From contig PLIO01000068.1 of the NCBI GenBank assembly GCA_003140075.1, forward strand, positions 72,239 through 133,002: 60,764 nucleotides of DNA. Reading direction: 5' to 3'. This stretch comes from Acidobacteriaceae bacterium (GTDB taxonomy: Bacteria > Acidobacteriota > Terriglobia > Terriglobales > Acidobacteriaceae). The notes under the pieces are model-generated. The model made no database searches. It saw only the letters and a program-made list of their open reading frames with translations, and was not told where the DNA came from. A program made the translations under genes and the position numbers. Shown piece by piece: positions 24,591 through 31,650 of this stretch (positions are counted from its first letter, which is position 1; each line of letters begins with the position of its first letter).

Positions 24591-25085
24591 TGCGTGATGG
24601 GCTCTATGTTCCTGGATTTCGAGAAGCCATTCAGATTCGCGGCTCTCTTTGTGCAAGTTATCTCGATGCCGCTTTCACAACAAGACATGGGAAGTGCAGT
24701 CCACTAACGGAGTACGTCCGATTCAGGCCGGTAAGGCGACGAACCCCGTAGTAACGCTCTTCTTCGCGTTGGGGATTTTTCGATGAAGCCGCAAGACTGT
24801 TCCCTCACGGGCTACCTACAAAAGTAGACTTGCATGTTTGCGGAATCACACTGTGCTGAAGCAGCTGCGGCTGGATGGGCAGCGTTAAAGCCAAACTGTT
24901 CAATATTCCCGCGAAACCGCCGGAGGATTTTCCGGACCGGAGGTTTACGCTTTACTTTTCCACAGCGTAGAAACTTGTTTTCCCGATTTGAATAGCTCAA
25001 CCGAATAATGTGACATGTTTCCTTGAGTACCTCCTCGCGTTCCCCCTAAGATCACATTACTCAATACCTCTTTGGAGCCCTGTTC
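24591..25085. promoter_or_regulatory. 495-bp divergent control region (Wza operon / LuxR regulator) with inverted repeat
   Basis: No gene is seen in this region. It must hold the promoters of the leftward export operon and the rightward regulator gene. The one clear element is the perfect 8-bp inverted repeat TAATGTGA (25006-25013) / TCACATTA (25052-25059), 38 bp apart, just upstream of the regulator ATG. Both arms contain TGTGA, a CRP/FNR-like half site, so a looped or tandem binding site is possible. I found no convincing sigma-70 hexamer pair. Confidence 0.5.
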
Positions 25086-25817
25086 ATGAGTTCGTCTCTG
25101 GCCGCCGCTTCACCCGCGATTACTGTCCTCATCGCGGACTCCAATCGGATGCAGGCACAGCTACTGACCAGCGCCTTGCGCCGTCGCTCCGAGTTCCGCA
25201 TCTCCACCTGTCCGGTCGATGTTGCCTCAATCCTCCAGGCGGTTGCCTCCACTCCGGCTAAAGTGGTTGTTCTGTCGCTGAATCACTCCGTCAACATTGC
25301 CAACCAGATGGCGGCCATGCGCCGCATTCATCTTTCCCATCCCGCCGTGGCCAAAGTTCTCTTGGTGGAATCCTATGATCGCGAACTGGTGGTCGGAGCG
25401 TTCCGTTCCGGCGCCCGCGGAATCTTCTGCATTTCCGACACGCATTTTCGGCTGCTCTGCCGGTGCATTCAGCGGGTTGCCGGAGGTCAGATCTGGGCCA
25501 ATACCGAGCAACTAAGTTTCCTGCTCGACCTGATCTCTGAAGTCCCTTCGTTGCGCGTTCTCAACTCCAGCGGCCACCAGTTGCTCACTCCGCGGGAAGA
25601 ACAGGTGGTAGCTCTCGTGGCCGAAGGCCTCAGCAATCGCGACATCGCCCGCGAACTCAACCTAAGCGAGCACACTATTAAGAAATACCTGTTCCGCATC
25701 TTCGACAAACTGGGAATCTCATCGCGCGTCGAACTCGTCCTCTACGCCGTCAACCATGGCGATCCCCTCCAGGCCGAATGGCTCATAGGAATGAGCCATT
25801 CCACGCCGGATTCTTGA
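25086..25817 (+). CDS. LuxR-type regulator with degenerate receiver domain
   Basis: A 243-residue protein of NarL/FixJ layout. Residues 12-130 follow the receiver fold (TVLIADSNRMQAQLLTSAL; VVVLSLNHS; VLLVESYDRELVVGAFRSGARG; HFRLLCRCIQRVAGGQIW). The phospho-acceptor Asp is replaced (VVVL-Ser64-L-Asn66) and the acidic pair is reduced to one Asp (Asp18). Residues 164-226 are a normal LuxR helix-turn-helix: LTPREEQVVALVAEGLSNRD, then SEHTIKKYLFRIFDKLGISSR. It is probably phosphorylation-independent. It is divergent from the exopolysaccharide export operon and is the obvious candidate to control it. ATG 25086. Confidence 0.88.
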   Translation: MSSSLAAASPAITVLIADSNRMQAQLLTSALRRRSEFRISTCPVDVASILQAVASTPAKVVVLSLNHSVNIANQMAAMRRIHLSHPAVAKVLLVESYDRELVVGAFRSGARGIFCISDTHFRLLCRCIQRVAGGQIWANTEQLSFLLDLISEVPSLRVLNSSGHQLLTPREEQVVALVAEGLSNRDIARELNLSEHTIKKYLFRIFDKLGISSRVELVLYAVNHGDPLQAEWLIGMSHSTPDS

Positions 25818-25897
25818 GACTGCTTCGGAAGCGGGTTCGTCGCGCCTGAATTTGAAAACCTTGCCCAGCACCTGTATAAATCTGGGGACGGAACTCC

Positions 25898-26299
25898 GTG
25901 CCCGACAACCCCTCCAACCCCGGCCCCAATCCTCAGCCGCGCGGTGCGACCCTCGTCGCCGCCGGCCTGCTGCTCGCTGGGCTTGCCCTGGTCGTCCTCT
26001 ACACCAGCCGTCGAGCATTCCTCAGCCCGGTGGCGCTGGTAGTGGTCGCCGCCATTGGGCTGGCCGCGCTGCTCTTGCAGCTTCGCCTGCGTCCCAATCT
26101 TTCTTCTTCCGCGCGCTCTTCCTTGGTTGGAGGTCCGCTTTGGCTCAACGCGCTCGGAGTTATCTGCGCCGTTGCAGCCGTATTTGCCGATGTTTTTCAC
26201 CGCAACGAAGTCTTCACGCTGATTGCTGCCCTTGCCGCTGTCGTGTCCTTTGCGGTCAGCGGCATCATCGTCCTCAGCGCACTACGCGGGCGCGGGTGA
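25898..26299 (+). CDS. Small four-helix membrane protein, unknown function
   Basis: 133 residues starting at GTG 25898, with GGGGACGGA a few bases upstream. After a Pro/Asn-rich N-terminus there are four hydrophobic segments (about 17-36, 42-62, 80-100, 107-128) separated by short basic loops (SRR, RLRPN, FHRN), ending RGRG. No family recognised. A TATAAA at 25874-25879 could be its -10. It converges with the PilZ-TonB_C gene (4 bp between stops). The composition and clean start make it likely a real gene, but nothing in it indicates a substrate or partner. Confidence 0.62.
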   Translation: MPDNPSNPGPNPQPRGATLVAAGLLLAGLALVVLYTSRRAFLSPVALVVVAAIGLAALLLQLRLRPNLSSSARSSLVGGPLWLNALGVICAVAAVFADVFHRNEVFTLIAALAAVVSFAVSGIIVLSALRGRG

Positions 26300-26303
26300 A
26301 GCC

Positions 26304-27173
26304 CTACGGCTTGAACTCCACGGCCACCGTGGTCTCCACCACCACCGGCTTTCCATCCACGCGGTAAGGCTCGAACCGCCACCAGCGCAGGGCATTCATC
26401 GCCGCCTGGGCAAGAACATCCGGACCATTCAGCGCATGCACATCCGCTACCGATCCATCGCGTCCGACCACTACATCCAGCACGATTACTGCCTGCAGAT
26501 TCGCTGGCCGGGCTGCCTCGGGGTAATCAGGATCCACGCGATGAGTCACCAGCTTCTCCATTACGTCGGCTGGAACCTGAGCCTGAGGCTGTTGTTTTGA
26601 CGCCGCTTCGCGCCCCGACAGAGGCGACTCCAGATCCTCCCACCCCCGATTCCACCGCCACCACAAGACTGCCACTAAGACTGAGGCCGACACCAGCAGG
26701 AAAATCCATCCTCGGACGCTTCGCTTGCGGATCGGAGGCCGATCCCCGCCCGCTCCACCACTTTCAGAACCCTTCCCAGTGCCTGCGGTTGCGGTCTTCG
26801 CGCGTACTCTCGGCTCAAGTTCCGCTTTTGCTGCTCCCGCCCAATCGCGAATCGCCGCCTGCTGCTCCGCCGACAGCCCCACAAACTCCATTCCCGAGCG
26901 CAACTTGTCGTGATGCCGCACCAGCGCCCGCGCGCGCAGCAGACCCTCGACCATGGGCAGGCTGATCTCCACTCCCACAGCCTCACCTGGCAACAATTCA
27001 CCCGCCAGCACTGCGCCCACGCCGCCTGCGCCCAGGTTCACCAACCGTCCCGGCAAAGTATCGGGAATGCCCGAACGCAACACGGTCACGTCCAGCGGCG
27101 CCTGCACACGGTAGCGCAGAGCACGACGCCGCGTCGGTTGATCCTGACCGGAACCCTGTGCTCCTGCTGCCAT
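26304..27173 (-). CDS. PilZ - transmembrane - TonB C-terminal domain protein
   Basis: 289 residues with an unusual arrangement. Residues 14-112 are a PilZ domain: the RRRALR motif (RxxxR, 16-20) and NLGAGG (46-51), where the usual D/NxSxxG serine is Gly. A polar Gly/Ser linker follows. One transmembrane helix lies at about 156-172 (WIFLLVSASVLVAVLWW). A Pro/Gln linker follows, then a TonB_C domain (about 207-289: HRVDPDYPEAARPANLQAVI, VGRDGSVADVHALNG, ALRWWRFEPYRVDGKPV). The orientation implies a cytosolic c-di-GMP sensor linked to a periplasmic TonB-like tip. No ExbB/ExbD is nearby. The start is ATG 27173. Confidence 0.85.
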   Translation of the reverse strand: MAAGAQGSGQDQPTRRRALRYRVQAPLDVTVLRSGIPDTLPGRLVNLGAGGVGAVLAGELLPGEAVGVEISLPMVEGLLRARALVRHHDKLRSGMEFVGLSAEQQAAIRDWAGAAKAELEPRVRAKTATAGTGKGSESGGAGGDRPPIRKRSVRGWIFLLVSASVLVAVLWWRWNRGWEDLESPLSGREAASKQQPQAQVPADVMEKLVTHRVDPDYPEAARPANLQAVIVLDVVVGRDGSVADVHALNGPDVLAQAAMNALRWWRFEPYRVDGKPVVVETTVAVEFKP

Positions 27174-27208
27174 CGCAATGCTCGGATGAAGAACGGTGAA
27201 AAGGCTAA

Positions 27209-27277
27209 CTCACCACCGAGTCACAGAGACACAGAGAAGCCCCCTTTATGGTTCCTCTGACTCTGTGACTCTGTGGT
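27209..27277. repeat. Imperfect 29-bp inverted repeat (CACAGAG-type hairpin)
   Basis: CTCACCACCGAGTCACAGAG... (from 27209) pairs with TTCCTCTGACTCTGTGACTC... (ending 27277) with about five mismatches across ~29 bp and a ~13-nt loop. Internally it repeats the CACAGAG unit. It lies between rpiA and the PilZ-TonB_C gene, downstream of neither T-rich tract, so it looks like a dispersed palindrome rather than a terminator. Confidence 0.55.
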
Positions 27278-27289
27278 GAATGGCCCTCT

Positions 27290-27985
27290 TTAGGACTTAA
27301 CAACCCCTTGCCGCCGCAGCTCTACTACCTCACTCCCATTCGCCACCAGTACTACGCTCGCCATACCGATGAACAGCCCGTGTTCCACCACCCCGGGCAT
27401 ATCGCTGAGTTGCCGCGCCAGCCCATCGGCATCGGGAATCTGCCCGAAGTGGCAATCCAGGATGTGATTGTTCTCGTCAGTCAAGTACGGCTTGCCATCC
27501 GTCGCCTGCCGCAGCTTCACCTCCGCGCCCAGAGCCGCAATCTTCTTCTGCACCACCGCCTGCGCAAACTTAATCACTTCCACCGGCAGCGGAAACCTTC
27601 CCAGCACCGGAACTCTCTTCGTCGCGTCGGCCACAATCACGAGTTGCCGGGTTGCCGAGGCCACAATCTTCTCCCGGAGCAGAGCTCCACCGCCACCTTT
27701 AATCAACCGCAATTGCGGGTCGAACTCGTCCGCTCCATCCACGGTCACGTCGATCTCCGGGCATTCATCCAGCGTCGTGAGCGGAATCCCCAGACTGGCG
27801 GCTAATTCTCCAGAACGGTCTGAGGTGGGAATGCCGCGGATTCTCAATCCATTCTTCACCTGCTCGCCCAGCAGTTGAATGAAGTACTTCGCCGTCGAGC
27901 CTGTTCCCAGGCCGACGACCCGACCATGTTTCACGAACCGCAAACTCGCGCGCGCCGCTGCCTCTTTTTCCTGATCGTTCGCCAT
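27290..27985 (-). CDS. rpiA: Ribose-5-phosphate isomerase A
   Basis: Interconverts ribose-5-phosphate and ribulose-5-phosphate in the pentose-phosphate pathway. With ATG 27985 it has 231 residues, the normal size. VVGLGTGSTAKYFIQLLGEQ (about 20-39) is the phosphate-binding loop. DVTVDGADEFDPQLRLIKGGGGALLREKI contains the catalytic Asp/Glu/Lys region; EVIKFAQ and NHILDCHFG are conserved. The open frame continues 33 codons upstream, but that part has no family counterpart and lies over the DUF202 gene. Confidence 0.95.
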   Translation of the reverse strand: MANDQEKEAAARASLRFVKHGRVVGLGTGSTAKYFIQLLGEQVKNGLRIRGIPTSDRSGELAASLGIPLTTLDECPEIDVTVDGADEFDPQLRLIKGGGGALLREKIVASATRQLVIVADATKRVPVLGRFPLPVEVIKFAQAVVQKKIAALGAEVKLRQATDGKPYLTDENNHILDCHFGQIPDADGLARQLSDMPGVVEHGLFIGMASVVLVANGSEVVELRRQGVVKS

Positions 27986-28037
27986 AGGTTTTCGATGCCG
28001 AGGACTGCTTCTGGAGTTTCGCCAACCAGCAGCGCTC

Positions 28038-28418
28038 TTAACTCCAGCTCTTCTCCACGTAGACCAAATATCCCGCCAACGCAAGACCGAAGAGCACGGT
28101 CAGGATCGTCACCAGATCGACGATAAATCCCGCGGGCTCAAACTTGCCTTCATCGAGTTGCGCGCGGGTTTTGCGATAGCGCAACAATCCCGCGACTACC
28201 ATTACTACTCCGGCAAGAATCGAGATGGTTCCCATCCAGACCGAGAAGCCGGTTGCTTTGGATTCATGCCCTTGAAATGCGGTGAACTGGCGCATTGCGA
28301 CGGCGAAGCGTCCAATGGCGAAGCCGAATACGACGATCGCGACACTGGTTCGCACCCAAGCGAGAAAGGTGCGCTCGTTGGCGAGATGATCGCGGGCTCG
28401 GTTGGAATCTTCAACCAC
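28038..28418 (-). CDS. DUF202 (YidH-family) membrane protein
   Basis: 126-residue inner-membrane protein. The family opening DHLANERTFLAWVRTSVAI (about 10-28) is followed by three transmembrane segments (about 23-41, 61-81, 98-119). The start is GTG 28418. YidH/DUF202 proteins have no settled biochemical role. The stop lies 53 bp before rpiA in the same direction, so the two may share a transcript. Family call is confident; function unknown. Confidence 0.87.
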   Translation of the reverse strand: MVEDSNRARDHLANERTFLAWVRTSVAIVVFGFAIGRFAVAMRQFTAFQGHESKATGFSVWMGTISILAGVVMVVAGLLRYRKTRAQLDEGKFEPAGFIVDLVTILTVLFGLALAGYLVYVEKSWS

Positions 28419-28713
28419 GGCGTTTTCTCAGGACGCGAGCATTATTCCACAGCCGTGAGGAAAAATATTTTTCGAGGGAGGGCGGCGGGGCATTTGTTGG
28501 GAGGTTGAATCTTGGTTCCGCGTGGGGGTGGCTGCATTGGGAAGCGTAACGAGCGGTACCCTCCCCCACCCCCCTCGATATTTAAGAATCATCGGGTTAG
28601 CGCGAAATTGGCCGCAAAATACGCCGGATAAAGGACTTAGGGTCAAAATATAGAGGGCAAAGGAGTTCGGGCCCGATTCGTGGCCGGGTGCGGCTGGGTC
28701 GGGTTGGATACGG

Positions 28714-29076
28714 TTACTTCACTTTGCTGGGACAATTATGCGACGAGTTGAGGTGAGGCGCAAGGTTAGATGTCACATGGGGCTGTGGATTTCCGGCGGC
28801 CAGCGCGGGGAAGCGAACCCTAATCGCCGGTGCCGTAGACCAGGATAACGTCCCGTCCCCGTTGCCTAGCAGAATCTCCACACTGCCGCTGCCGCTATCA
28901 TCCACCACTGCTACGTCGGGGATGCCGTCGCGATTGAAATCGCCGGCCATAAGGGAGTAAGGGCGGCAGGGCACGGGAAAGATTGCTCGCGTCTCGAACT
29001 GCGCCTGGGCTGCGGGGCCCGACATCGGGAGGGCCGCCAACATAACGGCCAGGCGAGCAATTCTTCGTAAGGACAC
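28714..29076 (-). pseudogene. Truncated FG-GAP/VCBS-repeat secreted protein
   Basis: 120 codons from GTG 29076, with GGAGG 5 nt upstream. A signal peptide (LAVMLAALPMSGPAAQA, cleavage near AQA-QF) is followed by a single FG-GAP repeat, SLMAGDFNRDGIPDVAVVDD...VEILLGNGDGTL, with the calcium-loop DFNRDGIPD. Proteins of this family normally carry many such repeats over several hundred residues. Here the frame runs off into an unrelated tail (HLNSSHNCPSKVK) and stops. I read this as the 5' remnant of a larger gene; no other fragment of it was seen downstream. A short functional secreted protein is the less likely alternative. Confidence 0.6.
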
Positions 29077-29464
29077 CAGAGCCTCCGTGAGCGTGCGCCC
29101 GTGGTGAAGCTTGGCATTGAAAGGGGGGACTGGCCACCTTTACGCTACGGCAAACGAGGCTGCCCCATCCGTCGCGGCTTTCGACGGATGGGCACCACGA
29201 ATGCCGACACAACCGATTTGCTGTCGCTTCCAGACGGGAATCGAAACGATCTCGACAAATCCAACCACAGGGATAGACTCGGAGTACCCACCCTTGCAAA
29301 AAACGCAAGGATGGGGCAATCGGAGTAATGCAGGCGAGAAACGAGGGTTGGGGCCAGGCGCCCACCAGCGCCAGATTGACAGGGCCCCCGTAAAGGCGTA
29401 AGTTCTCTCTGCGTTCTTTTGCCGTTCCCCCCAGGACGCCCCACCCTTGTTCGCTTGAGGTCCT
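29077..29464. repeat. Non-coding stretch with dispersed hairpin elements
   Basis: 388 bp between the truncated and the intact FG-GAP genes. It contains a perfect 11-bp hairpin CCCATCCGTCG (29164-29174) / CGACGGATGGG (29182-29192), and a 6-bp CCTTGC/GCAAGG hairpin around 29292-29310 flanked by CCCA/TGGG. CGCCCCACCCTTG recurs at about 29437. The GCCCCAYCC core repeated here also occurs near 47.9 kb, so this is a family of interspersed palindromes. No gene is supported; reading frames through it are fortuitous. Confidence 0.6.
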
Positions 29465-30715
29465 ATGAAAACTATCCTGGGCTTGACCCTCGCACTGCTT
29501 TCCCTCGGTGCGTCCGCGCAGAGCCGACTTGGCCGCCCGACTTATGAAACATTCCAACAATTGGCGGAGTTAACTGGCTCGCAGCCATATGCTCTTTCAT
29601 CAACCAGCGTTGCGATCAGCGGGAACACTTTGGTGATTGGTGCGCCGGAGGCAAACAACAGCGGCGGTGCGGCCTACGTGTATACAGCCCCTAACGGCGA
29701 CTGGACAAACCTGACCCTGACTGCGACTTTGGAGCCGTCAAACGGCACTACCGACGACGAATTCGGTAGCTCGGTGGCGGTCAGCGGTAACACGGTTGTA
29801 GTCGGCGGCGACGATTCCGACGCCCTGATGGGCGCTGCTTACGTGTACATTAGCCCGTCCGGAACGGTTTACGAAAACGCGGAACTTACTACCTCCGGTT
29901 CTCCGAGCGGAACGTTCAATTCTGTTTCCATTGACGGAACCACTATCGTTGCTGGGAGCCAACTCGCGCAGGTTGGCAATGAGAAGGAGCTCGGCTCCGT
30001 CTACGTGTACGTGCAGCCTCCTGGGGGTTGGGCAAACATGACCCAGACTGCGCTGTTGGTGGCCAATAATGCATCTATCGGGTGCTATTTCGGCAACTCG
30101 GTTGGCATAAGCGGAAATACCGTCGTAGTCGGGGCGCCGCGTTCCGAGGCGAACGGGCTCGTGCAGCGTGGTCGCGCTTACGTGTTTGTCGAACCTGCCG
30201 AAGGATGGAGTGGGACCAGAGGACAGACGGCAGAACTTGACCCCTCCGATGGCACCAAGAAGGCCTATTTTGGACTCTCCGTGTCGATTAGTGGCGGCAA
30301 CGTGGTGGTAGGCGCACCGCAGCAGACGATTGGGTCGAACGGGACGCAAGGAGCAGCTTACGTTTATACTCGGCCCTCGTCTGGGTGGCCAAAAGCGTCG
30401 ACAGAGACAGCCGAGCTTACTGCTGTCGACGGAAAGGCTGGTAGCGAACTAGGATATTCGGTAGCAATCAGCGGCACGACGCTTTTGGCTGGGGCACCTT
30501 TTGCTCACAGCCACGATGGCGTCTCATACGTGTTTAGCGAACCTTCTGGCGGCTGGCAAACAGCGTCAGGCGGAGTAGCAATAACTGCATCCGATGCCGC
30601 GCCTAACGATGGTTTCGGAAATGCAGTGGGAATTGGCGGCGGCGTACTGGCGATTTCCGCCAGTGGTTGGCAAGGCGAAGACGGAGCGATTTACATTTTC
30701 GGAGAGAGCCGGTAG
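29465..30715 (+). CDS. Secreted seven-bladed FG-GAP/integrin-like beta-propeller protein
   Basis: 416 residues with a signal peptide (KTILGLTLALLSLGASAQS). Seven repeats of the pattern SVAISGNTLVIGAP...GAAYVY can be counted, each followed by a Trp/Pro turn (for example GGW) and an AEL strand. They begin near residues 46, 98, 148, 206, 267, 325 and 380, and each gives one blade, so the protein is a whole propeller and nothing else. There is no sorting signal or membrane anchor. Homologues are extracellular or periplasmic; a binding role is assumed and the ligand unknown. ATG 29465 is preceded by GAGG. It is divergent from the truncated gene of the related family. Confidence 0.85.
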   Translation: MKTILGLTLALLSLGASAQSRLGRPTYETFQQLAELTGSQPYALSSTSVAISGNTLVIGAPEANNSGGAAYVYTAPNGDWTNLTLTATLEPSNGTTDDEFGSSVAVSGNTVVVGGDDSDALMGAAYVYISPSGTVYENAELTTSGSPSGTFNSVSIDGTTIVAGSQLAQVGNEKELGSVYVYVQPPGGWANMTQTALLVANNASIGCYFGNSVGISGNTVVVGAPRSEANGLVQRGRAYVFVEPAEGWSGTRGQTAELDPSDGTKKAYFGLSVSISGGNVVVGAPQQTIGSNGTQGAAYVYTRPSSGWPKASTETAELTAVDGKAGSELGYSVAISGTTLLAGAPFAHSHDGVSYVFSEPSGGWQTASGGVAITASDAAPNDGFGNAVGIGGGVLAISASGWQGEDGAIYIFGESR

Positions 30716-30890
30716 CAGGCGAAGCCAAAGTTTCATTTTCAAAGTCGGTTAGAACATTGTGGCTTTTCCCGTTAGGCGTGCGTTGCCAGTAAGCGTGCTA
30801 GTTCCGCTCGGCTGTCCTGTGGCTAATGCTAGAACGGCAGCTAGGTAGGCGGACTGCGTCGTACAGATTGCCGGTAACACGATGCTGTCC

Positions 30891-31277
30891 TTATTCCAGG
30901 GCCTTGGCTACCAGCGGGCCGACGACGGCGATGTTTTTGATTAAGTCCTCGGGCACGCCGTGGCGCTGCTGCAGGTACTCCGGACTATTGTAGGAGACCT
31001 GAGTCTTTCCGTTTTCATCCTCCGCGATCAGCACTTTCAGCGGCAGATCGATGGCGAGCGCGGGCGCGGCGACCATGAGCGGAGTGCCTCCTTTGGGATT
31101 GCCGAAGATCAGCAGCTTGGTGGGGCGCATTTTCAGACCGACTTTTTCGGCTTCGCCGCTGTGGTCGATCAGGGCGAATAGCTGCACTCCGCGCGCGGAG
31201 AGAAGCGATTGCAGACGCTGCAGCGTTTCGTCCACCGAATAAGGGCTTGCGACTTGTAACAGGCCGTTGGCTGGCAT
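30891..31277 (-). CDS. DUF302-family protein
   Basis: 128 residues covering the whole DUF302 fold: SPYSVDETLQRLQSLLSARGVQLFALIDHSGEA at the start, PTKLLIFGNPKGGTPLMVAAPALAIDLPLKVLI in the middle and VSYNSPEYLQQRHGVP at the end. No signal peptide or metal ligand set. DUF302 proteins are small alpha-beta proteins of unknown function. The ATG at 31277 is preceded by AAGGAGA. It stands alone. The 175 bp between the propeller gene and this one show nothing recognisable. Confidence 0.88.
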   Translation of the reverse strand: MPANGLLQVASPYSVDETLQRLQSLLSARGVQLFALIDHSGEAEKVGLKMRPTKLLIFGNPKGGTPLMVAAPALAIDLPLKVLIAEDENGKTQVSYNSPEYLQQRHGVPEDLIKNIAVVGPLVAKALE

Positions 31278-31650
31278 GAATGTCTCCTTTGCGAGGCTAC
31301 TCTAGCAGTTCCTGAGGGGCACCGGGGCCGTTGATGGCGACAAGATGGCGGGCAAGTTTGAGATACAGGGTATGAACGATGGCTACGACTGGCATGGCGA
31401 GAATGTCCGTCCAACCAATTATTCATGGACCGCGGTTCGCGAGCCCGATCAGCCTCCAACCGAGAGCACTCAGAATCCAGGAGAAAAGAGAGCCTCCCGC
31501 AGTAACTAGTCAATACGGTGATTACCCGGTGAGCCATTGCCGCCCTGTGGAATTTTTTTCACCAAAAATTCATCTCTCTGTCACCTGAGGGTGACAAACA
31601 CCTAGCTACCTTGGCATCTGGACGTCTCTGCAAGTCTCAGGAGGAAATGT
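31278..31650. promoter_or_regulatory. Intergenic region with a TGTCACC palindrome upstream of the phosphoesterase
   Basis: 373 bp between divergent DUF302 and phosphoesterase genes with no supported gene. TGTCACC (31579-31585) TGAG GGTGACA (31590-31596) is a perfect 7-bp inverted repeat 55 bp before the start codon, a plausible operator or a leader hairpin. No further element recognised. Confidence 0.4.

Noticed and set aside
28898-29560. 220-codon frame on the minus strand over the FG-GAP intergenic region
   Set aside because: It runs through palindromic repeats and over the 5' end of the intact propeller gene, with irregular composition and no domain; fortuitous frame.
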